A stretch of DNA of 14,560 bases from Gammaproteobacteria bacterium (GTDB taxonomy: Bacteria; Pseudomonadota; Gammaproteobacteria; SG8-11), in contig JACQEQ010000341.1 of assembly GCA_016200445.1 (NCBI GenBank), positions 1-14,560 of the forward strand, in the 5' to 3' direction. Below the pieces are notes generated by a model, which was given only the letters and a program-made list of their open reading frames with translations, made no database searches and was not told where the DNA came from. How positions within the stretch are numbered: position 1 is the stretch's first letter; each line of letters opens with the position of its first letter. Shown here piece by piece: positions 7,301 to 14,118 of the stretch. Made by a program: the position numbers and the translations under genes.

Positions 7301-9594
7301 ATCAGTATCCGGTGGACTGCGAGTTCGCTGATGCAACGCCTGTGATTTATAGCGTCGACAACGCGGGTAAGGGTCCGTGGGTGCCGGCGCCTAAGAATGC
7401 CAATACAGCGGCCAACAACGACCCTAACAATTGGCCCGTTATCCAGATAATCTCGGCGGGCTTGGTCGAGGTGGCAAATCCGTTGTATGACGGTACCGCA
7501 GCAACCACGCCAAACATCACACGCGACTATGGGTTTGGCAAAGACAAGTGCACCATCACTAATACCTCTATGATTGGTAGTGCGATGCGCACTATGGTGA
7601 TCGATCCGGCATACATCACGACCTGGAACAACGACATGATCGAGACGCGGATTCCGCCGCGCTTGAATCCGACGTCGGCGAATCCAGTCAATGCAACTAC
7701 GAACCCCGCGTTCGAAACCGGGCAACTGATGGTCACGCGTGGCGACAACCAGCAAACGACGGTTACCGGTGTAACGCTGACGATGCAGACCCCAACTCTG
7801 ACTAACCCGACCCCAGTGCCGTATGCAGTTGTTCACGCAGGTGAGTCTATCCAAGCAGTGCTTGACGCAGCACCGGCAGGCGCGCTGATTACGGTGGCTC
7901 CGGGTACCTATGAAGAGTTGCTGATTGTGCACAACAACGTGCGTCTGCAAGGTTGGGGCGCTGCGTCCACAGTGATTAACGCAGCGAAGTTTCCTGAAGA
8001 GAAATTGCAGAAATGGCGCAAAGACGTTCTGGACCTCACTACAGCTGGCAAGATCGGCTATTTGGCCGGACAAACGCCAGGATTCGATCCAGCGAATAAC
8101 GAGCCGCTGGCATTCCTGGCGGAAGAAGGCGCAGGCATCTTCGTGGTGCCGGTGTTCGGCGTATTCCCGAATAGCCAAGCTGCAAACGGGCATGCTCGCA
8201 TTGATGGCTTTACCGTCACCGGGGGTGATATCGGCGGGGGCATCATGGTCAACGGAAATGCACGACGCCTTGAAATCAGCAATAACCGCGTCATTAGCAA
8301 TCAGGGTGCGTTCGGCGGCGGTATCCGCATCGGCCATCCGGAACTCATAGCTAACGGTGCATATGTTGATGCGGCCAATGACAACCTGGATATTCACCAC
8401 AACCATGTCACCCAGAACGGTTCCGCCGAAGGCGGGGGTGCGGGAATTGCGCTATACACCGGTACGCAAAGTTACAAAGTGTCGCGTAACTACGTTTGCG
8501 GTAATTACTCCATGGGTAATGGTGGTGGTATCGGTCATCAGGGCAGAAGCCTGGGCAACAACGCTAACATTAATGTGATTGCCGATAACAAGGTGTTGTT
8601 CAACCAATCCTTTAATCAAGGCATCGCGGTGTCGGGTGGCGGTATCTATGTCGGTGGATTGCCGGCAGTGACTCCCGGAGCGCTAAGCACGGGTTCAGGA
8701 AATGTCACAATCGAGCGCAACCTGATCCAGGGTAACCAGGCTGGTGCGGGTGATGGCGGCGGTATCCGTCTCGAGTACGTGAACGGTACCGAAGTGAACA
8801 ACGCGCGCACCAACCCGAACGTTTGGTTCAGTATCAACATCCTCAACAACCTAGTGGTCGACAACATGGCAGGTTTGGCCGGTGGCGGCATCTCGATTCA
8901 GGATGCACTCAAGGTCAACATCATCCACACCACCGTGGCCAACAACGACAGCACCGGCACGGCGGGTGAAGCGTTCGCACCAGGCAGCCCGAACCAATCG
9001 ACCGCGCAACCAGCGGGGATTGTGTCGCGCAACTTGAGCACGGGGTTGTATAACGCCATCTGCAGCAATGCGGGGTGTACCGGAGCTGCAAACAACAACG
9101 CACGCCCGTACAAGTTGTTGTACTCCAATCCGAAGTTGGTCAACGACATCGTGTGGAATAACCGTTCGTTCTTCTGGCAGATCGACCCGCTGGATGCCAC
9201 GCTGTTCGGTTTGGTATCGAACGCCGCGCAGCCGATTTGGGACTTGGCAGTGCTGGGTACGGCGGGTGCGTTGACGGCAACCAACAGCTTGGTGGGTATT
9301 GATCCAGTGTTCGTGGCGCCCTATCAAAATGCCGGTGCGGGCGAAACGATCGTGCAGCCGGTATTGACCACGTCCATCGCCGCACAACCGGCGTTTGACG
9401 AGGGCGGTAACTTCATCGATGTGCGGTTTGGTCCGCTCTACCCGACCGGCGATTACCACATCCAAGCCACATCGCCGGCACGCGGTATCGGCGCGACGCT
9501 CACTGCACCCGCAGTAACGGTGGACTACGACAGTCAGCCGCGTCCGAATCCGGCCGGTTCATTACCGGATGCCGGTGCGGATGAAGTGCCCTAG
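4354..9594 (+). CDS. Giant secreted protein with SdrD-B-like, EF-hand/dockerin-like and right-handed beta-helix domains
   Basis: About 1,746 residues. An unusually long signal peptide has a charged n-region, the hydrophobic core MAAALVGALLGG and predicted cleavage after SVNA (about residue 56). Several beta-sandwich modules follow (GKYTIYVSPP; ITGRVVN). An SdrD-B-like repeat lies at about 429-489 (FYDSNSNGFPDSSEAGI). Two 12-residue calcium loops occur at about 639 (DVDGNGVVMLAD) and 670 (DRDGNGTFDLHD). From about 1156 a pectate-lyase/NosD-type right-handed beta-helix starts with SIQAVLDAAPAGALITVAPG and continues in GGGI-rich coils. It closes with the SPARGIG...RPNP...DAGADE ending typical of such domains. 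About a dozen Cys in the mature chain suggest extracellular disulfides. No catalytic motif, haem site or copper motif was recognised, so a structural, adhesive or matrix-binding role outside the cell is inferred. It lies 75 bp before the MCO genes, separated by a stem-loop, and is probably co-transcribed. ATG 4339 is an alternative start. Confidence 0.85.
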   Translation: MMRKFLATFFGSGSLQGQKEKRIGSRLAKTPCARAGQKIGMAAALVGALLGGSVNAQDLSITVVDQNGAPLAAGFRWLVEEDATKTVDLDQAAIPGKNLSLSFHTSYMPVVAKGDEATPTAVKLDAAKRYFISVLPKEGYEIAGVPVAPGQASVTVTVNKLPLPTAQISVFVYEDKKPINNQADLPEELGLANFQVQLFEAGGTYGASGGQVTQDAFGNPLGTIYNADGSFTPGNNQLMTEADGTKVIKNLAPGKYTIYVSPPVGGDWHQTSTIEGTKGIDAWVKPNEPSYFQEFGPPGHHVEIGFVHTIPNTKVGNIGSGSITGRVVNLHHSRPPEFTFYDGDPVRYCWVGLNEIPAAGGEGIFTAPCNADGTFTIPGIKGGTAAAPKKYQLVVWDEPLDLIFATLDVSVVEGSTTDLLDVPVRSWFGKMTHRVFYDSNSNGFPDSSEAGIPNQAINLRFRDGSIYQSAVTDTQGSVTFNEVFPFFNWFIAEVDFARFKATGATIVADGGGAVPPDQGWVVPSLDKLTPQSQSVAGGAPFEGAPYRTETGPVLLEGYQVFLGQTNRIEWGKKTYAAGENGGISGIVHYATTRAEDDPRYAAADNWEPGIPRVQINLYQDFLNNATGLAAPNGDGLVDDVDGNGVVMLADVDKYPIGWSTGGAKGDEDIDRDGNGTFDLHDAVQFAMTDSWDDSVPTGCQGDVYVTPAGQATDCYDGLRNFNQVRPAVFDGGYAFGGGAGDPELLAGTYIVEAVAPPGYEQVKEEDKNVDFGDSYTPSPLALPATCVGDPHVLPATLTLFPGQVATPFYDAANPTATRPLCDRKQVKLTQGQNAAADFFMFTEVPVAAHITGFILDDLANEFDANAPTFGEKYAPPFLPVSIRDWTGREIQRVYSDQWGTYNALVPSSYTVNVPMPSGVSPNMLTTCMNSPGPIKDPVTGNMVIDPHFNRKYSQFCYTFQYLPGKTTYLDTPVLPIAAYAGANQYPVDCEFADATPVIYSVDNAGKGPWVPAPKNANTAANNDPNNWPVIQIISAGLVEVANPLYDGTAATTPNITRDYGFGKDKCTITNTSMIGSAMRTMVIDPAYITTWNNDMIETRIPPRLNPTSANPVNATTNPAFETGQLMVTRGDNQQTTVTGVTLTMQTPTLTNPTPVPYAVVHAGESIQAVLDAAPAGALITVAPGTYEELLIVHNNVRLQGWGAASTVINAAKFPEEKLQKWRKDVLDLTTAGKIGYLAGQTPGFDPANNEPLAFLAEEGAGIFVVPVFGVFPNSQAANGHARIDGFTVTGGDIGGGIMVNGNARRLEISNNRVISNQGAFGGGIRIGHPELIANGAYVDAANDNLDIHHNHVTQNGSAEGGGAGIALYTGTQSYKVSRNYVCGNYSMGNGGGIGHQGRSLGNNANINVIADNKVLFNQSFNQGIAVSGGGIYVGGLPAVTPGALSTGSGNVTIERNLIQGNQAGAGDGGGIRLEYVNGTEVNNARTNPNVWFSINILNNLVVDNMAGLAGGGISIQDALKVNIIHTTVANNDSTGTAGEAFAPGSPNQSTAQPAGIVSRNLSTGLYNAICSNAGCTGAANNNARPYKLLYSNPKLVNDIVWNNRSFFWQIDPLDATLFGLVSNAAQPIWDLAVLGTAGALTATNSLVGIDPVFVAPYQNAGAGETIVQPVLTTSIAAQPAFDEGGNFIDVRFGPLYPTGDYHIQATSPARGIGATLTAPAVTVDYDSQPRPNPAGSLPDAGADEVP
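6268..6396 (+). other. Paired EF-hand/dockerin-like calcium-binding loops in the giant protein
   Basis: Codons 6268-6303 read DVDGNGVVMLAD and 6361-6396 read DRDGNGTFDLHD. Both match the D-x-D-x-N-G-x-hydrophobic-x-x-x-D calcium loop with ligands at positions 1, 3, 5 and 12. The spacing of 31 residues is compatible with a dockerin-like pair. Calcium may order the extracellular fold. Confidence 0.7.
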
Positions 9595-9609
9595 AAGTCG
9601 AGCGACAAA

Positions 9610-9650
9610 GTTAGTAGAGACGCGCCGGGTATTGGTCCCGGCGCGCTAAC
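9610..9650 (+). promoter_or_regulatory. GC-rich intergenic stem-loop before the first MCO gene
   Basis: CGCGCCGGG (9621-9629) pairs perfectly with CCCGGCGCG (9637-9645) around a 7-base loop. The stem can extend with GTTAG (9610-9614) against CTAAC (9646-9650) across a six-base bulge. There is no T-tract after it, and a Shine-Dalgarno begins eight bases later at 9658. This fits a transcript-stability or processing element, or a partial terminator, better than a full Rho-independent terminator. Confidence 0.65.
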
Positions 9651-9669
9651 CCGAACAAGGGAGAGAGCG

Positions 9670-10833
9670 ATGAAAACCCAGTTTCTAAAAAAAGCGAGCC
9701 CACTGGCATTGATACTCGGTGCCATGTTCGCGGCACAGGCGCACGGCACGGTATTTGTGCAATGCCCTAACGTCCCGAATGCCGTCTGTAAACATCTTGC
9801 CGCCGGTGACGGGTTCGCAACCATGGCGGACGGAAAAGTCCTGTATACCTTCGGATTTTCGGAGGTGCCGTCCTCGGTCGCCGCGAGCGACGTCATGACC
9901 GCAAGCAGCCTCGCCGCCAACATTCCTGGCCCGACGATTAACGTGAAGGAAGGCGACCAGTTTTATCTTTCATTGAGCAATGTCGGCATGGTGATGCGCC
10001 CGGATTTATTCGATGCGCATACCGTGCACTTCCATGGCTTTCCCAACGCCGCGCCGGTATTCGATGGCGAACCCGAATCGACGTTCGGTATCAACATGGG
10101 CTCAACGTTGACCTATTTTTACAATGTGGTGGAACCCGGCACCTTCCTGTACCACTGTCACGTTGAGGCCGCCGAGCACATGCAGATGGGCATGCTGGGT
10201 AATCTGTATGTGGACCCGAAACAAAACGGCACCGCGTATACGTTTCAAGGCAAGTCCTACAGCAAATTCGTCTACAACGACGGCGACGGTTCGACCGGCT
10301 ACGACGTTTCCTATCCGATCCAGCTCAGTTCCATGGATTCGGCGTTCCACGATTTACACGTCGGCGTCCAACCGTTGCCCTTCGCAGACATGAATGACAA
10401 CTACGCCATGCTCAATGGCCGCGGTTATCCCGACACGGTAAATCCGTTAGACCTGGCACCGTCGCTCGACGACCAAGGCGCTGCGCGCAAGGTCTCGCAA
10501 AAAATCCCGTCACTGGTCACCGCGACACAAAACCAGCGCATTTTGCTGCGTGTTTCCAATGTCAGCATCACTGAGTATTTCACGGTAACCGCACTGGGAT
10601 TACCGATGAAAGTGGTCGGGTCGGGTGCGCATATTCTGCGCGGGCCAAGCGGCAAGGATCTTTCCTACGACACCGCGTCCGTGACGTTGGGCGGCGGCGA
10701 AACGGCGGACGTGATGATCGATACCACGGGTGTGCCCGCCGGAACGTACTTCCTCTATACGACGAATCTGAACTACCTGAGCAACGGTAACGAGGATTTC
10801 GGCGGAATGATGACCGAAATCGTAATTCAGTAA
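9670..10833 (+). CDS. Two-domain multicopper oxidase family protein with complete type 1 copper set in domain 1 (MCO-A)
   Basis: This 387-aa exported protein starts after the Shine-Dalgarno AGGGAG (9658-9663, six-base spacing). Its signal peptide MKTQFLKKASPLALILGAMF is cleaved after AQA (residue 24). The first cupredoxin domain (about 45-182) contains HTVHFHG at 117-123 and YHCHVEAAEHMQMGM at 161-175. By comparison with NirK-type and two-domain MCOs, H117, C163, H170 and M175 would bind type 1 copper. H120, H122, H162 and H164 would supply half of a trinuclear site. The second cupredoxin domain (about 205-387) has the fold but no His at the expected places (TEYFTVTALG; LYTTNLNYLSNGNEDF), so the protein cannot complete a trinuclear centre alone or as a homomer. 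C32 and C40 near the mature N-terminus could form a disulfide. It is the first of three adjacent paralogues. The family is recognisable, but I know no established function or substrate for it. Confidence 0.88.
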   Translation: MKTQFLKKASPLALILGAMFAAQAHGTVFVQCPNVPNAVCKHLAAGDGFATMADGKVLYTFGFSEVPSSVAASDVMTASSLAANIPGPTINVKEGDQFYLSLSNVGMVMRPDLFDAHTVHFHGFPNAAPVFDGEPESTFGINMGSTLTYFYNVVEPGTFLYHCHVEAAEHMQMGMLGNLYVDPKQNGTAYTFQGKSYSKFVYNDGDGSTGYDVSYPIQLSSMDSAFHDLHVGVQPLPFADMNDNYAMLNGRGYPDTVNPLDLAPSLDDQGAARKVSQKIPSLVTATQNQRILLRVSNVSITEYFTVTALGLPMKVVGSGAHILRGPSGKDLSYDTASVTLGGGETADVMIDTTGVPAGTYFLYTTNLNYLSNGNEDFGGMMTEIVIQ

Positions 10834-10869
10834 CCGCGTCACTCTACAGTTTGATTGAGGAACAGGACT

Positions 10870-12141
10870 ATGAAATTGCTTGAAAACACATTGCGGGGAA
10901 TGCTGCTGACCTCGTCAGTATCGCTTGCGTGCCTAGGTACGCAAAGCGCACTGGCCGTCGTCGACGGCGTGCAAGGCACGACGTTTAATCTTACTGCCAA
11001 AGCGGACTATCTCACGCTCGGCGACGGCTCTTCGATGCTGGCTTGGGGTTATGCCAATGACGCAACCGGGCAAATGCAGTATCCGGGTGTGACCATGATC
11101 GTGAACCAAGGCGACATCGTTACGGTAAATCTGAAAAACAATTTACCCAAGCCGGTATCGATTGTGTTTCCCGGGCAAGAAGGCGTGCTTGCCAGCGGCG
11201 GTGCAGCAGGTGTGCTGACCAACGAAGCGCCCGCCGATAACGGTGTCACGACGGTGACCTACACGTTTACTGCAACGCATGCCGGAACCTACCTGTATTA
11301 CAGCGGCACGCAAACCGATTTGCAGACTGAAATGGGCTTGGTCGGCGCGCTGATTGTGCGTCCGTCCGGCGGCGGCAACCGCGCCTACGCGCATGCCAAT
11401 ACGGCGTTTGATCGCGAGTATCTGTTCCTGACCACTGAGGCCGATCCAGCGATTCATGCACTGGTCGAAGCCGGTCAATACGACCAAGTCGATATGAGCA
11501 CTTATCATCCGGTGTTGTGGTTCTTCAATGGCCGTAACGCCCCCGACACCATGGCGGGAGTGAACATTCCGTGGATGCCAACGCAGCCCTATAACTGCCT
11601 GCCGCGCATGCATCCTGGCGAGAAGTTGCTGATGCGTGTCGTCAATGCGGGTCGCGAGCTGCATCCGTTCCATCATCATGGCAACAACGCGGTGATGATC
11701 GCGAAGGACGGACGGGTGCTGGAGAGTACGCCCGGTGCCGGTCCTGATCTTGCGGCTTCCGACTTTACCGTGCGTTCGATTCCCGGCGAGACCGCCGATC
11801 TGATTTTTGAATGGACTGGCAAAGGGTTGGGTTGGGACATGTACGGCCACAGTGCAACCGATGCGTTGCAACCCAACGAATACGCTGCCGATCACGGCAA
11901 GCCGTTTCCGGTCTTTCTCCCGAACACGTTGGATTTGACCGTCGGCGGCTCCTACAGCGGCAGTGCTTTTCTCGGCACCTTCGGGGTATTGCCGCCGGGC
12001 CAAGGCGGATTTAATCCCACCGCCGGATATTTCTACATGTGGCACTCCCATACGGAGCGCGAGCTTACCAACAACGATATTTTCCCCGGCGGAATGATGA
12101 CAATGCTGATTGTCGAGCCCTGGAACGTAACCATCCCATAA
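10870..12141 (+). CDS. Two-domain multicopper oxidase paralogue with copper ligands only in domain 2 and no type 1 Cys (MCO-B)
   Basis: 423 residues from ATG 10870, which follows GAGG at 10857-10860 by nine bases. A TTG at 10855 in the same frame overlaps this ribosome-binding region and is not favoured. The signal peptide MKLLENTLRGMLLTSSVSLA is cleaved after SALA (residue 29). Domain 1 has the cupredoxin framework but lacks ligands: the HxHG position reads IVFPGQEG and the HCH position reads YLYYSGTQTDLQTEMG. Domain 2 retains HPFHHHG at 265-271 and WHSHTERELTNNDIFPGGM at 391-409, so HxH and HSH are present while Ser393 replaces the type 1 Cys. Four His could complete a trinuclear site whose other half sits on the upstream paralogue. 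The gene lies 36 bp after MCO-A and 25 bp before MCO-C, consistent with one operon. It could alternatively be a copper-storage or non-catalytic protein. Confidence 0.87.
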   Translation: MKLLENTLRGMLLTSSVSLACLGTQSALAVVDGVQGTTFNLTAKADYLTLGDGSSMLAWGYANDATGQMQYPGVTMIVNQGDIVTVNLKNNLPKPVSIVFPGQEGVLASGGAAGVLTNEAPADNGVTTVTYTFTATHAGTYLYYSGTQTDLQTEMGLVGALIVRPSGGGNRAYAHANTAFDREYLFLTTEADPAIHALVEAGQYDQVDMSTYHPVLWFFNGRNAPDTMAGVNIPWMPTQPYNCLPRMHPGEKLLMRVVNAGRELHPFHHHGNNAVMIAKDGRVLESTPGAGPDLAASDFTVRSIPGETADLIFEWTGKGLGWDMYGHSATDALQPNEYAADHGKPFPVFLPNTLDLTVGGSYSGSAFLGTFGVLPPGQGGFNPTAGYFYMWHSHTERELTNNDIFPGGMMTMLIVEPWNVTIP

Positions 12142-12166
12142 GCACCGCGCGCGAGAGGACAGAACC

Positions 12167-14041
12167 ATGAAACCGATGTTGTTCAAAAAGAAAGCGATCG
12201 CTCACGCTGTGATGCTGATGGCTTGCCCGTTGTTTGCATGTTCCGCGTTCGGCGCGGATGTTTACCTGCGTGCGGATACCACCACAGTAACCATGCCGGA
12301 CGGCAGTGTGATTACGATGTGGGGTTTTGCACCCGCAGATAGCACCGGCGCCGCAACTGGACCAGTGACCGTGCCCGGGCCTGCACTCAACGTTCCGGCG
12401 GGAGATCCAGTTCTCAACGTCAACGTGTTCAACGCGCTTAGCGAACCGGTGTCGGTGATCATCCCCGGCCAAATCACTGCGATGACGCCGTCAAAATTCA
12501 CCGATGCAACCGGGCGCCAACGCGTGCGCTCGTTTACACAAGAAACGGCCCCCGGCGCGTCGGGAGTTTATTCCTGGGGCAATCTGCAACCTGGCACCTA
12601 TCTTTACCAGAGCGGCACGCATCCAGCCGTGCAAGTACAAATGGGATTGTATGGCAGTGTCGTTCACGATGCGGCCATCGGCTCAGCCTACGCGGGTATC
12701 GCGTACGACACGGCGGTCACCTTGCTGTACAGCGAAATCGATCCGGCATTGCATGCTGCTGTGGCCGGTGGAACCTACGGCACGGTGGCGTATCCGAGCA
12801 CCATCAACTATGCTCCCAAATATTTCCTGATCAACGGCAAACCGTTCGCTGCGGGTGATGTGCCTTTCGCAAGCGGCGCAACCGGCCAGACAACGTTGTT
12901 GCGCTTTTTAAACGCTGGCCTGAAAACACACGCGCCCAGTTTGCTTGGGCTCGATATGCATTTGGTAGCTGAAGACGGGAAGCCCTACGCGAATCGCCGC
13001 CATCAGTATTCGGTGCTCCTCGCCGCAGGCAAAACGACGGATGCGTTGATTACACCTGCGACTGCTGGCGTTTATACGTTGCAGGATCGCCGTGTCAATT
13101 CAAATACCGTCAGTCCGAACGGCGGTATGTTGGCACAGTTGCAGGTTGTTGCCGGGACGGTAGTAACACCGGTTGCTGTAAACGACAGTGGCTTTACGGT
13201 CGACGAAGACACAACCTTAAACGTTGCCGCACCGGGCGTGTTGGGTAACGACACGGGTACGGGCATCACTGCCGCGCTGGTGACGGGCGCCCTGCATGGC
13301 ACCGCAACATTGAATGCCGATGGTTCGTTTGCTTATACACCGGCGCTGAATTACAACGGCACCGATAGCTTTACCTATCAAGCCACGGCGGGAACGTTAA
13401 ACAGCGCGCCGGCCACCGTCTCAATTTCCGTAAACGCGGTCAACGACGCTCCGCTCGCCGCAAACGATGCGTACAAGACCACGCAGGGAAATGTCTTGAC
13501 CGTCGCTGCAAACGGCGTGCTGACCAACGACACGGACGTTGACAATAATCCGCTGACCGCTGGAATTGTTTCCGGTCCGGTGGCAGGTAGCGGTACGGTC
13601 GCATTGAACCCAGACGGTTCATTTACCTATACGCCGCCTTCGGCAACATTTACCGGACAGGCGACATTCACTTACCAGGCGAACGATGGTGTGGCCGGCA
13701 GCAATACAGCGACCGCGACGATTACCGTGGCCGCCAATTTAGCACCGGTCGCGGTGGGCGACACTGTGAGCATGAAACGCAACACGTTGGCTGCGCCAAC
13801 GTCGCTGGTCATCAATGTTTTGGCTAACGATACGGATGCGGACGGCACTTTGAATCCGGCCACCGTGGTCATCACAACTGCGTTGAATAAGGGCGGCTCG
13901 GCGACGATCAATGCGACCGGTACGATTACTTATGTGCCTAAGCTTAACTTCACCGGAACGGAAAGCTTTGCTTACCAAGTACGTGACAATCTTGGCAAGT
14001 TGTCGAACAAGGCAACCGTGCGCGTGAACGTCACACGGTAA
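12167..14041 (+). CDS. Ligand-free two-domain cupredoxin (MCO paralogue) fused to three cadherin/Ig-like repeats (MCO-C)
   Basis: 624 residues, with Shine-Dalgarno AGAGGA (12154-12159) seven bases before ATG 12167. The signal peptide has a KKK n-region and is cleaved near residue 29 (SAFG before ADVY). Residues about 30-330 align by eye with the two cupredoxin domains of MCO-B (EPVSVIIPGQ versus KPVSIVFPGQ; TLLRFLNAGLKTH versus LLMRVVNAGRELH). Every copper-binding position is substituted: HAPSLLG replaces HPFHHHG, and LQDRRVNSNTVSPNGGM replaces the HSH region. From about 336 three cadherin-like/VCBS-type repeats follow (about 336-425, 426-524 and 526-624). They share NDAP/NLAP linkers, VLGNDT, VLTNDTD and VLANDTDADG signatures, and GSFxYTP strands. 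Such repeats are common in surface adhesins and often bind calcium. A structural or anchoring subunit for the other two MCO proteins is inferred. A degenerate enzyme is the alternative. Confidence 0.86.
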   Translation: MKPMLFKKKAIAHAVMLMACPLFACSAFGADVYLRADTTTVTMPDGSVITMWGFAPADSTGAATGPVTVPGPALNVPAGDPVLNVNVFNALSEPVSVIIPGQITAMTPSKFTDATGRQRVRSFTQETAPGASGVYSWGNLQPGTYLYQSGTHPAVQVQMGLYGSVVHDAAIGSAYAGIAYDTAVTLLYSEIDPALHAAVAGGTYGTVAYPSTINYAPKYFLINGKPFAAGDVPFASGATGQTTLLRFLNAGLKTHAPSLLGLDMHLVAEDGKPYANRRHQYSVLLAAGKTTDALITPATAGVYTLQDRRVNSNTVSPNGGMLAQLQVVAGTVVTPVAVNDSGFTVDEDTTLNVAAPGVLGNDTGTGITAALVTGALHGTATLNADGSFAYTPALNYNGTDSFTYQATAGTLNSAPATVSISVNAVNDAPLAANDAYKTTQGNVLTVAANGVLTNDTDVDNNPLTAGIVSGPVAGSGTVALNPDGSFTYTPPSATFTGQATFTYQANDGVAGSNTATATITVAANLAPVAVGDTVSMKRNTLAAPTSLVINVLANDTDADGTLNPATVVITTALNKGGSATINATGTITYVPKLNFTGTESFAYQVRDNLGKLSNKATVRVNVTR

Positions 14042-14071
14042 CTGAGTAAAGCGCGTTGATATATCACTCTT

Positions 14072-14102
14072 GCTGCTGCGGTGGTTGCGAGACCGCAGCA
14101 GC
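14072..14102 (+). promoter_or_regulatory. GC-rich intergenic stem-loop after the MCO trio
   Basis: GCTGCTGCGGT (14072-14082) pairs perfectly with ACCGCAGCAGC (14092-14102) around the nine-base loop GGTTGCGAG. It lies 31 bp after the MCO-C stop and directly before the Shine-Dalgarno of the lipoprotein gene. There is no T-tract. It may protect the upstream transcript's 3' end or lower expression of the downstream gene. Confidence 0.65.
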
Positions 14103-14118
14103 GCAGAAGAGGTCACCG

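Noticed and set aside
7273..8406. Long minus-strand open frame (377 codons) opposite the giant gene
   Set aside because: It lies wholly within a well-supported + strand gene, its product is rich in Arg, His and Cys without domain character, and it is an effect of GC-rich antisense reading.
9621..9645. Stem-loop as a standard Rho-independent terminator
   Set aside because: There is no T-tract after the right arm, and a Shine-Dalgarno follows within 13 bases, so full termination there is unlikely. It was kept as a stability or attenuation element.
9670..10833. MCO-A as a copper nitrite reductase (NirK)
   Set aside because: The type 1 ligand pattern is similar, but the catalytic Asp position of NirK is His (HTVHFHG) and domain 2 lacks the His that completes the type 2 site.
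11143..12186. Minus-strand open frame of 347 codons opposite MCO-B
   Set aside because: It is fully antisense to a gene with clear cupredoxin motifs and has no domain signal of its own.
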